64,000 nt of DNA from Virgibacillus oceani (GTDB lineage Bacteria > Bacillota > Bacilli > Bacillales > Amphibacillaceae): contig NZ_BMFR01000012.1 in assembly GCF_014638995.1 (NCBI RefSeq), forward strand, positions 1-64,000. The letters are read 5' to 3'. The notes below the pieces were generated by a model. It was not told the DNA's origin and made no database searches. It saw only the letters and a list, made by a program, of their open reading frames with translations. The translations under genes and the position numbers were made by a program. How positions within the stretch are numbered: the first letter of the stretch is position 1; each line of letters opens with the position of its first letter. Below are positions 1-9,126 of the stretch, piece after piece.

Positions 1-75
1 GGCCGTGCCCTAAGGTGCGCATCCGCCCGCAGCGATCCCGGACGGCGACCCGAGAATATTACGTCGCATTTTATG
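1..75. repeat. Right end of a MITE-like non-coding element (partial)
   Basis: Positions 1-75 match 45218-45292 with very few differences. They contain the right arm of a 20-bp hairpin (23-42) and end with TTACGTCGCATTTTATG (59-75), which is the inverted complement, with one mismatch, of the left end (CGTAAAATGCGACGTAA) of the elements at 9127 and 44767. The left part lies outside the window. No coding capacity is seen. Confidence 0.8.
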
Positions 76-120
76 TCTTTTGTGCAGGAACAAAAATCAT
101 TTTGAATACAGCTAATGAAA

Positions 121-159
121 AAGAACAGGGATCACAGGTGGGTGTGCTCCCTGTTCTTT
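121..159. terminator. Bidirectional Rho-independent terminator after the catalase gene
   Basis: Perfect arms AAGAACAGGGA and TCCCTGTTCTT enclose a GC-rich loop. Read on the minus strand the hairpin is followed by TTTTTC, so it ends the catalase transcript. Confidence 0.8.
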
Positions 160-170
160 ATTATTAACCA

Positions 171-1757
171 TTAGTATGGATCAGCATCGTGTCCTTTTTC
201 TACGGCTTGTTCTGGTGCTTTCTCACTGTCCTTATTTCCGAGCGGATTTTTACTCGATCCATCTTTCACCGCATTAGCCAAGCCCTCTCTTAAACGACGT
301 CCATATTCCTCGTCCGCTTCTTCAGCAAGTGCGACCATTTTATCCTGCAATCGCTTATCACATTGGGAAAGGTCACCTACAAGGTTTGAGATTAATTCAT
401 CCTTTTCCCAATCCTCAAATTCACGATAGGTTTCACCAGCTTGTTTCGTATTGCTTTGACGATCAATTGATTCGCGAACAAGATTGCCCTCGACTTTTGG
501 AGTGTATTCCTTCCCAGTCTGTTTCGCTTCTTTTAATCCCCCAAGAATGGATGGTTCATAATTGACGTGAGGATTTTTTGCAGATGAATTTTCTGCCTCA
601 TATCGCATATTCCCGCCAGCTTGGTTGGTGGCCACCCGTTTCTTCGCAGCATTAACAGGAAGCTGAAGATAATTAGCTCCTACACGGTAACGCTGTGTAT
701 CTGAATAGGAGAACGTTCTACCCTGCAGCATTTTGTCATCGGAGAAATCAAGTCCATCAACCAATACTCCTGTACCAAATGCCGCTTGTTCGACCTCCGT
801 AAAATAGTTCTCAGGGTTTTTGTTTAGAACCATTTTTCCTACTCGTAGCCATGGAAACTGATCTTTGGGCCATATTTTTGTATCATCAAGCGGATCAAAA
901 TCGAGCTCGGGATGATCATCATCACTCATAATTTGTACAAATAATTCCCACTCTGGATATTCTCCGCGTTCAATTGCATCATATAAATCCTGTGTTGCGT
1001 GGTTAAAGTTTGTTGCCTGAATCTCACTCGCTTCTTTTACAGTCAAATTCTTGATTCCTTGTTTCGGTTCCCAGTGGTATTTCACAAGGACCGCTTCACC
1101 TTCCTGGTTTACCCATTTGTATGTATTCACACCAGATCCTTGCATCATTCGGTAGTTTGCAGGGATTCCCCATGGTGAATAAACAAATGTAACCATATGA
1201 AAGCTTTCCGGCGAATTTGCGCAAAAATCAAAGAATCGTTCACTGTCCTGAATATTTGTTACGGGATCAGGTCTAAATGCATGAATCATATCAGGAAATT
1301 TCATAGCATCACGAATGAAGAAGATTTTTAAATTGTTTCCTACTAAATCCCAGTTTCCATCTTCTGTGTAAAACTTAATCGCAAATCCACGTGGGTCGCG
1401 AACCGTTTCAGGAGAATGCAGGCCATGCACAACTGTTGAAAATCGGACAAACACTGGAGTCTGTTTCCCTTTTTCCTGAAAAACCTTTGCCCTTGTATAT
1501 TTCGAAACAGGCTCATCTCCTGCAGTTCCATATGTTTCAAAATAACCATGCGCACCAGCACCACGTGCATGCACGATGCGTTCAGGAACCTTCTCCCTAT
1601 CAAAGTGACTGATTTTTTCAATAAAATCATAGTTCTCTAGTGTAGCAGGTCCCCGATTTCCTACTGTTCGAATGCTTTGATTGTTCGTAACGGGGTGGCC
1701 TTGCCGGGTTGTTAAAGTGTCCTCATTCTCGATATTTGTTTGGTGATCTTTGTTCAT
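171..1757 (-). CDS. Catalase (KatA/KatX-type, haem)
   Basis: Breaks down hydrogen peroxide to water and oxygen in the cytoplasm or spore. The family signature is clear: catalytic His63 in [12 protein letters not shown], the Asn pair 141-142 in [12 protein letters not shown], and the proximal haem ligand Tyr351 with Arg347 in [12 protein letters not shown]. At 528 residues it is longer than vegetative Bacillus KatA (about 480) because of an acidic/lysine-rich tail after about residue 500 that ends in DADPY; this length is closer to the spore catalase KatX. The start is supported by AAAGGATGAT just upstream. It stands alone, with its own terminator. Catalase is certain; assignment to KatX rather than KatA is only an inference, and no clear sporulation promoter was recognised. 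Confidence 0.95.
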   Translation of the reverse strand: MNKDHQTNIENEDTLTTRQGHPVTNNQSIRTVGNRGPATLENYDFIEKISHFDREKVPERIVHARGAGAHGYFETYGTAGDEPVSKYTRAKVFQEKGKQTPVFVRFSTVVHGLHSPETVRDPRGFAIKFYTEDGNWDLVGNNLKIFFIRDAMKFPDMIHAFRPDPVTNIQDSERFFDFCANSPESFHMVTFVYSPWGIPANYRMMQGSGVNTYKWVNQEGEAVLVKYHWEPKQGIKNLTVKEASEIQATNFNHATQDLYDAIERGEYPEWELFVQIMSDDDHPELDFDPLDDTKIWPKDQFPWLRVGKMVLNKNPENYFTEVEQAAFGTGVLVDGLDFSDDKMLQGRTFSYSDTQRYRVGANYLQLPVNAAKKRVATNQAGGNMRYEAENSSAKNPHVNYEPSILGGLKEAKQTGKEYTPKVEGNLVRESIDRQSNTKQAGETYREFEDWEKDELISNLVGDLSQCDKRLQDKMVALAEEADEEYGRRLREGLANAVKDGSSKNPLGNKDSEKAPEQAVEKGHDADPY

Positions 1758-1934
1758 TGATTATCATCCTTTTTATTTTAATTAATCTTTTATTTACGTT
1801 GCCCAGTAAGATAAAATTAATTCCTGTCGTTGAATGAAAACCAGTAAAATTAAGTAAATTTTAGTACCAGGTAATAATACTTTGTGCTAAAATAATATAG
1901 AAACCTAAAAATATATTGGAAGAAGGAATCATTC

Positions 1935-2531
1935 ATGTATTATTTTGCAGCGTATGTTCTAAAAATTTTCCTCAGTATATTTGGCAGACTAAAAGTTTAT
2001 CAAAAAGATAACCTTCCGCAATCAGGCGGATATGTAATTGCCTGTACACATACAGGATGGGTTGATATATTATGGCTTGGAATTTCGGTATTACCAATTA
2101 AAATCCATTACATGGCCAAAAAGGAATTGTTTCAAAGGGGTTCACTTAAATGGCTGATGCAGCAGTTGAATGCATTTCCAGTTGATCGCGAAAACCCTGG
2201 GCCAAGTTCGATAAAAATTCCTCGCAAATTGCTATCGGAAGAGAAGGTAGTTGGTATATTTCCCAGTGGAACAAGAACAAGTGAAGAGGTCCCGTTAAAA
2301 AGGGGAGCAGTAACCATTGCGGGGTATTCAAAAGCTCCTATTGTTCCTGTTGCATATGTCGGACCGAATAACTTCAAAGACCTCCTTAAACGCAAGAAGG
2401 CAAAAATAATTTATGGAGAGCCAATTCATTTACCAGAAAACATTTCCAAAAAAGAAGGTATGGAAATCATGATGGATGAGTTGAACAAAGAATTAAATCA
2501 TTTACAGCAAATGCTTCGTGAAGATAGTTGA
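1935..2531 (+). CDS. plsC: 1-acyl-sn-glycerol-3-phosphate acyltransferase (PlsC family)
   Basis: Transfers an acyl chain to lysophosphatidic acid to make phosphatidic acid, the core step of membrane phospholipid synthesis, at the inner face of the membrane. The HX4D catalytic motif is HTGWVD (His39, Asp44) and the glycerophosphate-binding motif is FPSGTR (109-114). An N-terminal hydrophobic stretch (about 3-18) would anchor it. Length of 198 residues is normal for PlsC. Ribosome-binding site GGAAGAAGGAATC lies before the ATG. It is a single-gene unit closed by a terminator at 2542. Confidence 0.93.
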   Translation: MYYFAAYVLKIFLSIFGRLKVYQKDNLPQSGGYVIACTHTGWVDILWLGISVLPIKIHYMAKKELFQRGSLKWLMQQLNAFPVDRENPGPSSIKIPRKLLSEEKVVGIFPSGTRTSEEVPLKRGAVTIAGYSKAPIVPVAYVGPNNFKDLLKRKKAKIIYGEPIHLPENISKKEGMEIMMDELNKELNHLQQMLREDS

Positions 2532-2541
2532 TGGCTTTGTT

Positions 2542-2575
2542 AAAGCGGGGACTTGATTTCCTGCTTTATTTTTTT
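2542..2575 (+). terminator. Terminator after plsC
   Basis: AAAGCGGG ... CCTGCTTT stem followed by a run of seven T. Confidence 0.75.
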
Positions 2576-2670
2576 GACAAAAAGATATTTTAGAAGTATA
2601 ATTAATTACATAAAGTAACCTTGTATCGAATAGTAATAGATAATGACAAAAATAAAAAAGGAAGATATAA

Positions 2671-3525
2671 ATGGAAAAGAAATTTTTTGAAAAACCGGCC
2701 ATATTTGTTGGGGAACTTAGTATTAATGTAATCAATCTGCATAAATCACTTGCTTTTTATCAAGCTGCTATTGGATTTCAGGTACTAGAGCAGACTGATC
2801 GTAAAGCGGTATTAACAGCAGATGGCAAAACGCCGCTTCTAACATTGGAACAGCCTGGCAATGTAGTCCCTAAAGAAGAAAGGACTTCTGGTTTATATCA
2901 TTTTGCAATTCTATTGCCAACACGTGCAGATCTTTCAGCGTTTTTAAAACACATAATCAATTCAAAAGTCCGGTTGGGAGCATCCGATCATACTGTCAGT
3001 GAAGCTCTTTATCTGTCTGATCCAGACGGAAACGGGATTGAGGTTTACCATGATCGTCCTTCATCAGAATGGACCTGGTCAGAGGGTGGTGAAGTTGCGA
3101 TGGCTACAGACCCATTAGATGGAGATGGACTCCTTGCAGAAAGTAATCATGAATGGGATGGACTGCCAAAGGATACCGTGATGGGACACATACATTTACA
3201 CGTTCAGGACTTGGAGAAAACGAATGACTTTTACACAAATGGTCTTGGATTTACTGTAGTTACGAAATACCCTGGTGCATTATTTACTTCGACGGGTGGC
3301 TATCATCATCACATAGGGTTAAATGTATGGAACGGTATAGGTGCCAGAACACCTGCCAAGAACAGCGTAGGGCTTAACTGGTATTCGCTTGTTTTTCCAA
3401 ATGAAGCAACTAGAAAACAGGTGATTGCCCGGTTGGAACAAATGGGTGTCAGTGTTGTAAAAGGACAGGATTATTACAGTACGGAAGACCCTTCTGGAAA
3501 CGGAATACAACTAAGGGTTAATTAA
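2671..3525 (+). CDS. catE: Catechol-2,3-dioxygenase-like extradiol ring-cleavage enzyme (CatE-like)
   Basis: Vicinal oxygen chelate (VOC) protein with two tandem glyoxalase-fold modules (about 10-125 and 168-284), 284 residues, the same architecture as B. subtilis CatE, which opens catechols and protects against quinone-forming compounds. Candidate metal ligands are His in LYHFAILL and Glu in GNGIEVYHD of the first module and His residues in GHIHLHV and YHHHIGLN of the second. In the second module the usual C-terminal Glu position reads GNGIQLRV (Gln). The ribosome-binding site AAGGAAGAT precedes the ATG. In Bacillus catE-type genes are controlled by thiol-reactive-compound sensors; no such regulator is adjacent, although an MhqR-like repressor sits 32 kb away. 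Substrate is inferred from family. Confidence 0.85.
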   Translation: MEKKFFEKPAIFVGELSINVINLHKSLAFYQAAIGFQVLEQTDRKAVLTADGKTPLLTLEQPGNVVPKEERTSGLYHFAILLPTRADLSAFLKHIINSKVRLGASDHTVSEALYLSDPDGNGIEVYHDRPSSEWTWSEGGEVAMATDPLDGDGLLAESNHEWDGLPKDTVMGHIHLHVQDLEKTNDFYTNGLGFTVVTKYPGALFTSTGGYHHHIGLNVWNGIGARTPAKNSVGLNWYSLVFPNEATRKQVIARLEQMGVSVVKGQDYYSTEDPSGNGIQLRVN

Positions 3526-3532
3526 AATAGGC

Positions 3533-3574
3533 AGGGGTTGTCAAAACTAGATTTTGATAACCTCTTTATTTTTG
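3533..3574 (+). terminator. Terminator after the CatE-like gene
   Basis: AGGGGTTGTCAAAA / TTTTGATAACCTCT hairpin followed by TTTATTTTTG. Confidence 0.75.
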
Positions 3575-3617
3575 TTTAGAATGATCATCAATACATGCAA
3601 AAGAAGGAGTCATAAAA

Positions 3618-4805
3618 ATGAGAAACGAGCTATTGGAAATGTTAGCGTCACGTAAAGATGAAATGATCGAAATTCGTCGCTTTTTACATGAAAACCCTGA
3701 ATTGTCTTTTAAGGAAGAAAATACGGCTCAGTACATCGCTGATTTTTATGAGGGAAAAGATGTTGAAATGGAGCGAAATGTAGGGAATGGCTATGGTATT
3801 ATTGTCACCATTAAGGGTGGTAAACCCGGAAAAACAATTGGACTCAGAGCAGACTTTGATGCACTGCCGATTACGGAAGAAGCTGATGTTCCATTTAAGT
3901 CGAAAAATGATGGCGTCATGCATGCATGTGGCCACGACGCACATACAGCCTATATGCTCATCCTTGCTGATTGTTTAATTCGATTTAAGGATTCAATTAA
4001 AGGTACAATAAAGATAATTCATCAGCATGCTGAAGAAATGCCTCCGGGTGGGGCAAAAAGTATTGTTGAATCGGGGATATTAAACGACCTGGATGCTATT
4101 TTCGGTACACATGTATTACCGCTTGCTCCTGCTGGCGTTGTTGGATACCATAGCGGTTATTCGTTTAACGGGAGGACTCATTTTAAATTAGTAATTCAAG
4201 GGATTGGTGGTCACGGTTCTTCCCCGCATATGGCTAATGATTCCATTGTAGCTGGTTCCTATTTTGTTACTGCGGTTCAAACAATTGTCAGCAGAAGGTT
4301 AAATCCCTTTGAGTCAGGAGTTGTCACGATAGGTTCATTTGATGGTAAAGGCACGTTCAATGTTATTCGAGATAGTGTGGAGCTTGAGGGCGATATTCGT
4401 TATATGAGTGATGAAACCAGTCAAACGATTGAAAAAGAATTTAAGCGAATTGTAAGAGGAATAGAAGAAGAATTTGGTGTGAAGTGTGAGCTTGATTATG
4501 CTGCTGACTACCCGCCGTTATACAATGATCCGGAAATAACAGGAATGGTTGCTGAAAGTCTGCAAAGTATGAACGATAAAGATATTAAAGAAGTGCGAGA
4601 GTTTCCAAAGCTTTCACCTTCGGAAGACTTTGCTTACTATTTAGAGAAGATTCCTGGCTGCTTCTTTTATATTGGCTGTACGCCAAAAGGGGTGGAGGAG
4701 CCATATTTTAATCATCATCCTAAATTTGATATTAATGAAGATGCGCTCCTTGTTGCGGCAAAATCAGTTGCGCAGGTTGTTTGCAGTTACAATGAAATAG
4801 ATTAA
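3618..4805 (+). CDS. M20-family amidohydrolase (N-acyl-amino-acid hydrolase type)
   Basis: Zinc-dependent peptidase-fold enzyme that releases an amino acid from an N-acyl or peptide conjugate. The metal-binding motifs of the M20D/aminoacylase group are present: HACGHDAH (102-109) and HQHAEEMPPGG (135-145, with the Glu pair), plus a C-terminal HHPKFDIN motif. Length 395 matches the family (hippurate hydrolase, N-acetyl-diaminopimelate deacetylase, IAA-amino acid hydrolase). Ribosome-binding site AAGAAGGAGT. It is monocistronic with a strong terminator at 4813. The exact acyl group and amino acid cannot be told from sequence, and dapL/dapD neighbours that would indicate lysine synthesis are absent. 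Confidence 0.9.
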   Translation: MRNELLEMLASRKDEMIEIRRFLHENPELSFKEENTAQYIADFYEGKDVEMERNVGNGYGIIVTIKGGKPGKTIGLRADFDALPITEEADVPFKSKNDGVMHACGHDAHTAYMLILADCLIRFKDSIKGTIKIIHQHAEEMPPGGAKSIVESGILNDLDAIFGTHVLPLAPAGVVGYHSGYSFNGRTHFKLVIQGIGGHGSSPHMANDSIVAGSYFVTAVQTIVSRRLNPFESGVVTIGSFDGKGTFNVIRDSVELEGDIRYMSDETSQTIEKEFKRIVRGIEEEFGVKCELDYAADYPPLYNDPEITGMVAESLQSMNDKDIKEVREFPKLSPSEDFAYYLEKIPGCFFYIGCTPKGVEEPYFNHHPKFDINEDALLVAAKSVAQVVCSYNEID

Positions 4806-4812
4806 TTTAGTG

Positions 4813-4857
4813 AGCAATAGTGTCATTCCATATATAAAGGGATGGCACTATTGCTTT
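4813..4857 (+). terminator. Terminator after the M20 amidohydrolase gene
   Basis: AGCAATAGTGTCATTCC pairs with GGGATGGCACTATTGCT around a short loop, followed by TTATATC. Confidence 0.8.
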
Positions 4858-4936
4858 ATATCATAGGAATATTTTTTATAAAAAACTTTACATATACACT
4901 TGAACCTTACGTAACTTAATGAATTAAAATAGTGAG

Positions 4937-4965
4937 GAGTGGACTATAATCAGTCCACTCTTTTT
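4937..4965 (+). terminator. Terminator-like hairpin upstream of the TetR gene
   Basis: GAGTGGAC / GTCCACTC perfect 8-bp stem followed by five T. It lies between a possible promoter (TTGAAC at 4900 with TAAAAT at 4925, 19-bp spacer) and the TetR gene, so it could be a leader attenuator rather than a gene-end terminator. No leader peptide was recognised. Confidence 0.5.
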
Positions 4966-4990
4966 GTCTTTTATCGACAAAAAAACTCAT

Positions 4991-5003
4991 TGACCGGGGT
5001 GGT
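4991..5003. promoter_or_regulatory. Candidate TetR operator, copy 1
   Basis: GACCGGGGTGGTC, an inverted repeat GACC-N5-GGTC followed by TAC. The same arrangement recurs 33 bp downstream. Confidence 0.6.
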
Positions 5004-5023
5004 CTACGATGTTATCCTTGAAT

Positions 5024-5036
5024 CGACCGAATTGGT
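5024..5036. promoter_or_regulatory. Candidate TetR operator, copy 2
   Basis: GACCGAATTGGTC, same inverted repeat and same TAC flank as the site at 4991. Two copies about three helical turns apart just before the TetR gene point to autoregulation of the regulator-exporter operon. Confidence 0.6.
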
Positions 5037-5077
5037 CTACTCGCTGGAAACATGAATAAAAATAATTAAATGGGGTG

Positions 5078-5710
5078 ATGGGCATTACACAAACTTTTAA
5101 AAACCTCGATGAAAATAAACAACAGCGCATTTTAAATGCTGCACTAAAAGAATTTGCAGAGAATGGATATGAAAGGGCGTCAACGAATCAAATTGTAAAA
5201 AGCGCTGGAATCGGAAAGGGAATGTTATTTTATTATTTCACTAATAAAAAAGAGCTTTACCATTATTTAATTGATTACGCACTTGATATCGTAATGTATA
5301 AGTATTTAAATATGATTGATATAGATGACCCCGATATGATTGAACGTATGAAAAAAGCAGGGCAAATAAAAATGAAATGCTTTGCAGAAAATGCTGAAGT
5401 TTTTTATTTTGCGGGTACTTTTCTTTTAGAGGATGAGCTGGATTTGCCGTTACCGTTAAAAAGGAAATTTGAAGAGCTTTATGCACGAGGACACTCCATT
5501 ATCTATGAGAATATCGATAAAACAATGTTCCGTGATGATGCTGATGTAGATAAAATATTTCAGATTATCCGATGGTCCATGGAAGGCTATGAGAATGACT
5601 TAAAAAAACGACTTCATGGCCAAAATTTAACAACCATTAATTATGATCCAATCTGGGAAGAGTTCTATGAGTATATGGATATTTTGAAATTGAGCTTTTA
5701 CAGAAAATAG
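5078..5710 (+). CDS. TetR-family transcriptional regulator
   Basis: Probable repressor of the ABC exporter that follows. An N-terminal TetR helix-turn-helix (about residues 13-55) contains the typical NQIVKSAGIGKGMLFYYFTNKKEL sequence in pieces: NQIVKSAGIGKG then FYYFTNKKEL. The C-terminal ligand-binding domain is helical and variable, so the inducer cannot be guessed. The upstream GTG at 5075 is an alternative start; the ribosome-binding site here is unusually close and weak for either. The ATPase gene starts 13 bp after the stop, which argues for one operon, and two GACC-N5-GGTC operators lie upstream. Confidence 0.88.
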   Translation: MGITQTFKNLDENKQQRILNAALKEFAENGYERASTNQIVKSAGIGKGMLFYYFTNKKELYHYLIDYALDIVMYKYLNMIDIDDPDMIERMKKAGQIKMKCFAENAEVFYFAGTFLLEDELDLPLPLKRKFEELYARGHSIIYENIDKTMFRDDADVDKIFQIIRWSMEGYENDLKKRLHGQNLTTINYDPIWEEFYEYMDILKLSFYRK

Positions 5711-5723
5711 GGGGTTCTAGAAA

Positions 5724-6623
5724 ATGACTGTATTAAAGGTCGATAACTTAACGAAAAGGTTTGGAAAGTTTACGGCACTTGACGGCGTTAATCTTGAGGT
5801 TAAAGAAGGAGAGGTTTTTGGATTTATCGGTCCAAATGGTGCTGGTAAGTCAACTACAATCCGTGTACTGCTGGGGATTATAAAGGCAACGGGAGGTCAG
5901 GTAAGAATTTTCAGCAAGGATGCTTGGGCAGAGGCTGTTGAAATTCATAAACGTATTGCATATGTTCCGGGTGATGTTAATTTGTGGCCGAATTTAACTG
6001 GTGGGGAGGTTATTGACCTCTTTGTAAAGCTGCGCGGGGGAAATAATCAAAGCAGACGAGAAGAATTGATCAGGAAATTTGATCTGGATCCAACTAGAAA
6101 ATGCCGTACCTATTCAAAAGGAAATAGACAGAAGGTTGCGTTAGTTTCGGCATTCTCATCTGATGCCGACTTATATATTTTGGATGAGCCAACCTCAGGG
6201 CTTGATCCGTTAATGGAACAGGTCTTCCAGGAATGTGTGAAGGATGCGAAGAAAGCAGGGAAAAGTGTCTTGCTTTCCAGTCATATTTTATCTGAGGTTG
6301 AAAAATTATGTGACAGGGTGGGTATTATTCGTCAAGGCAAAATCATTGAAACTGGCTCGTTGAGTGAACTGCGTCATTTAACACGAACAAATCTGCTTGT
6401 TGAAACGAAGCAGCCACTTACTTCTTTAAATGAATTAAAAGGTGTACATGATATTGAAGAACGGGATAAGGACCTTTCCTTCCAGGTGGATACGGAAGAA
6501 TTAGATTCAGTTATAAAACATTTGACTCAATTTGGCATTGTGAAATTGGAAAGTACACCACCGACATTGGAGGATTTATTTATGCGTCATTATGAAAGTA
6601 AAGGAGCAGGAGGTGTATCCTGA
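5724..6623 (+). CDS. ABC transporter ATP-binding protein, drug-export type
   Basis: Nucleotide-binding subunit of an ABC-2 exporter. Walker A GPNGAGKST (36-44), signature segment YSKGNRQKVAL, Walker B LYILDEPTSGLDP and a switch His in LLSSHILSEVE are all present. The C-terminal 80 residues form the accessory domain usual in DrrA/TnrB2-type ATPases. The gene follows the TetR gene closely, and its TGA overlaps the ATG of the permease gene, so the two subunits are translationally coupled. It most probably powers efflux of a hydrophobic compound recognised by the TetR protein. Confidence 0.92.
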   Translation: MTVLKVDNLTKRFGKFTALDGVNLEVKEGEVFGFIGPNGAGKSTTIRVLLGIIKATGGQVRIFSKDAWAEAVEIHKRIAYVPGDVNLWPNLTGGEVIDLFVKLRGGNNQSRREELIRKFDLDPTRKCRTYSKGNRQKVALVSAFSSDADLYILDEPTSGLDPLMEQVFQECVKDAKKAGKSVLLSSHILSEVEKLCDRVGIIRQGKIIETGSLSELRHLTRTNLLVETKQPLTSLNELKGVHDIEERDKDLSFQVDTEELDSVIKHLTQFGIVKLESTPPTLEDLFMRHYESKGAGGVS

Positions 6624-8224
6624 TGGCTGGATCAATTTATAAAAATACCGGGTCTTTGTCTAAAATGATAATAAGACGGGATCGTATTCGTATTCCTTTA
6701 TGGTTAGTAGGAATTGCCTTCTTTACGCTGATTATTCCAATTGCATTTGATGGTATGTATTCGTCCCAACAAGAAAGGGATACCATGGCGGAAACAATGC
6801 AAAACCCCGCAATGACAGCAATGGTAGGACCTGGTGATCTTAATAATTACACTACTGGTGCCATGACGACTCATCAAATGCTGCTTTTTACAGCGATTGT
6901 TGTTGGGCTGATGAGTATTCTTCTTGTCAACCGGCATACAAGAGCAGATGAGGAAGATGGACGTATTGAGATGATCCGTTCACTGCCGGTAGGACGACTA
7001 TCTAATGTGAATGCTGCTATTTTAGTTTTAGCTGCAACGAATGTGGTATTGGCATTTACCACTGGTTTTGGATTGTATGCATTAGGTATAGAAAGTATGG
7101 GGCTTGAGGGTTCCTTGCTTTATGGTGCTGTCTTAGGGGTAACCGGGATATTTTTTACGGGTGTAACAGCTGTATTTGCACAGCTTTCAGAAAGTTCCCG
7201 CGGGGTGGTTGGTTATTCGATTGCGGTTCTTTTAATCGCATATCTTGTTCGAGCTGTAGGTGATGTTAGCAATGAAGCGTTATCGTGGCTTTCGCCTCTG
7301 GGATGGGTTACACAAACAGAGGCATATTCTGCTAATAACTGGTGGCCAGTTTTATTGATGATTGGCGTATCTATTATTCTATTTATACTAGCAGGCTATT
7401 TAAATGCAATTCGGGATTTAGAAGCAGGCTTTTTTCCGTCAAGACCTGGAAGAAAAAACGCAACTGCCTTTTTGCAAAGCCCAATCGGTCTAGCCGTAAG
7501 ATTGCAGCGAACTGGAACAATCGCTTGGGCAATTGGCATGCTTGTGATGGGTCTTTCTTACGGATCTGTTTTAGGTGACTTGGAAACTTTCTTTGAAGGT
7601 AATGAGATGCTGGAGCAAATGCTTGTGGCTAAGGAAGGGTATACATTAACGGAACAATTTATTCCGATGTTAATGATTATAATGGGGATACTTTCAACTG
7701 TTCCTCCTGTAATGGCAATGGTTAAATTAAATAGCGAGGAGAAAAAGAATCGCATTGAACATTTGCTAAGCAGGGCGGTTTCTCGTACTAGACTTATAGG
7801 CAGCTATTTTATTGCTGCCGCTGTAAATGGGTTTATCATGATTTCACTCGCTGCGATTGGTCTTTGGTCAGCAGGAACAGCCGTTATGGAAGATAGTTTT
7901 TCATTTGACACGATTTATGGAGCGGCACTAGTGTACTATCCTGCGATTCTTGTTATGATTGGTGCTGCTGTTTTGTTAATCGGCATTCTTCCCAAATTGA
8001 CTAGTCTAATCTGGTTATATGTATTTTATTCTTTTATTGTTCTTTATTTGGGAGGGTTGTTCCAATTTCCAGAATGGGCTGGAAAGCTTTCTCCGTTCGG
8101 TTATATTCCGCAGCTGCCGGTTGAGGATATGAAGTGGATGCCAATAATTGCTCTAACGATAATGGCGTTAGTTTTGGTGGTTTTCGGTTTTATTGGATAT
8201 AAAAAGCGGGATATTGAAGGATGA
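6623..8224 (+). CDS. ABC-2 type permease, polyketide/polyether antibiotic exporter family
   Basis: A 533-residue membrane protein with about twelve transmembrane segments in two homologous halves (about 1-265 and 290-533), each starting with a basic amphipathic stretch followed by a long extracytoplasmic loop. This is the layout of the TnrB3-like (tetronasin-type) permeases rather than of the usual six-segment ABC-2 permeases. The start overlaps the stop of the ATPase gene. With the TetR gene it completes a self-regulated three-gene export operon. Substrate unknown; antibiotic or other amphipathic toxin is the family-based guess. Confidence 0.85.
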   Translation: MAGSIYKNTGSLSKMIIRRDRIRIPLWLVGIAFFTLIIPIAFDGMYSSQQERDTMAETMQNPAMTAMVGPGDLNNYTTGAMTTHQMLLFTAIVVGLMSILLVNRHTRADEEDGRIEMIRSLPVGRLSNVNAAILVLAATNVVLAFTTGFGLYALGIESMGLEGSLLYGAVLGVTGIFFTGVTAVFAQLSESSRGVVGYSIAVLLIAYLVRAVGDVSNEALSWLSPLGWVTQTEAYSANNWWPVLLMIGVSIILFILAGYLNAIRDLEAGFFPSRPGRKNATAFLQSPIGLAVRLQRTGTIAWAIGMLVMGLSYGSVLGDLETFFEGNEMLEQMLVAKEGYTLTEQFIPMLMIIMGILSTVPPVMAMVKLNSEEKKNRIEHLLSRAVSRTRLIGSYFIAAAVNGFIMISLAAIGLWSAGTAVMEDSFSFDTIYGAALVYYPAILVMIGAAVLLIGILPKLTSLIWLYVFYSFIVLYLGGLFQFPEWAGKLSPFGYIPQLPVEDMKWMPIIALTIMALVLVVFGFIGYKKRDIEG

Positions 8225-8427
8225 GTCTGCTTATTCATTCTTACTTAGAATTTGTATTAGTTCGGATATTTCTTTTTGGTGATCAAGGAAAGATGATTGA
8301 ACAAGGATAATTTTCGTAACTTTTATCGAAAAAGGGTTTCTTTGCTGGCCTTTATAATAGTCAGTTCTATAAATACATTGCGGGTTAACGGATTTGCGCG
8401 ATGTGTATCATATATAATCTAAAGAAA

Positions 8428-8462
8428 AAGGAGCTGCAACTTTATAGTTTGCAGCTCCTTAA
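8428..8462 (-). terminator. Terminator after queT (possibly bidirectional)
   Basis: AAGGAGCTGCAAC / GTTTGCAGCTCCTT hairpin; on the minus strand it is followed by TTTTTC. It lies in the 289-bp gap 8225-8513, where nothing else is recognised apart from a repeated GGGTTAACGG (8390s and 8470s). Confidence 0.8.
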
Positions 8463-8513
8463 TTCTATCCTGGGTTAACGGTCAGTAAAATCCTCGATAA
8501 ATGGAGTTTTATT

Positions 8514-8999
8514 TTATATTAGCTTATTGAACTGAATTCGTTTATTTAAAGCATACATAATTGGTATACCAACTGCCAGGACAACAAACTCGCCAGCAGC
8601 GGTTGTTAACCATGTTACGAGGAATGGCAGTTCTAAAGCTAAATTAAGTTCAAATGAAATAATAAACATATTGAACGTAAATACTAGTGTGTTAGCTATC
8701 AATAAAAACCATTCATTTTTGATATATTTAGATAATAATATAACGATTCCCAAAGAAATTGCAGAATGGGCAACCCCGAAAGTAAGGTCGTATATTCCCA
8801 ATGGTGAAAAGAATAAATTAGCTAAAAATACACCTAGTACAATTCCGAAAAAGTACTTTTTGTTAAATACAATTAAGTGATTAAACATTTCCGGAATGCG
8901 AAACTGAATACTCGAAAATGCAATTGGCTGGATTAACCCAGATACTGCAATATACAATGCAGCAATTAAGGCATTTACGACTAATGTTCTGATATTCAT
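8514..8999 (-). CDS. queT: Queuosine precursor ECF transporter substrate-binding membrane protein QueT
   Basis: Membrane S-component that takes up a queuosine precursor (preQ1/preQ0 or queuine-like), used to modify tRNA wobble bases. The 161-residue protein has five to six transmembrane segments and the QueT family features RIPEMFNHLIVF and a short polar motif near the first segments. The assignment is strongly backed by the preQ1-I riboswitch directly upstream, whose 3' end covers the ribosome-binding site. It would work with the shared ECF energising module, which is not encoded here. Confidence 0.9.
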   Translation of the reverse strand: MNIRTLVVNALIAALYIAVSGLIQPIAFSSIQFRIPEMFNHLIVFNKKYFFGIVLGVFLANLFFSPLGIYDLTFGVAHSAISLGIVILLSKYIKNEWFLLIANTLVFTFNMFIISFELNLALELPFLVTWLTTAAGEFVVLAVGIPIMYALNKRIQFNKLI

Positions 9000-9008
9000 A
9001 ATAAATCG

Positions 9009-9046
9009 CTCCCTAGTTTTTTTTCGTGGGATGGTTTCGAACCACG
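9009..9046 (-). promoter_or_regulatory. preQ1-I riboswitch controlling queT translation
   Basis: On the minus strand the sequence reads CGTGGTTCGAAACCATCCCACG, then an A-rich tract, then ACTAGGGAG. The stem-loop, the CCATCCCAC segment and the A-rich tail ending in CTA next to the Shine-Dalgarno fit the preQ1-I H-type pseudoknot. Ligand binding would pair the CTA end and hide the ribosome-binding site, so repression is probably translational. Confidence 0.9.
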
Positions 9047-9126
9047 TATTTCAGAAAAGCCAAATCTAAGTATAGTATAATTCTAGCGAAAAGGGAAGAA
9101 TTCTTGCATTTTAATGTCGTAGTTTC

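Noticed and set aside
1758..1934. Sigma-F or sigma-B promoter before catalase
   Set aside because: No convincing -35/-10 pair for either was found, so the spore-catalase idea rests on protein length only.
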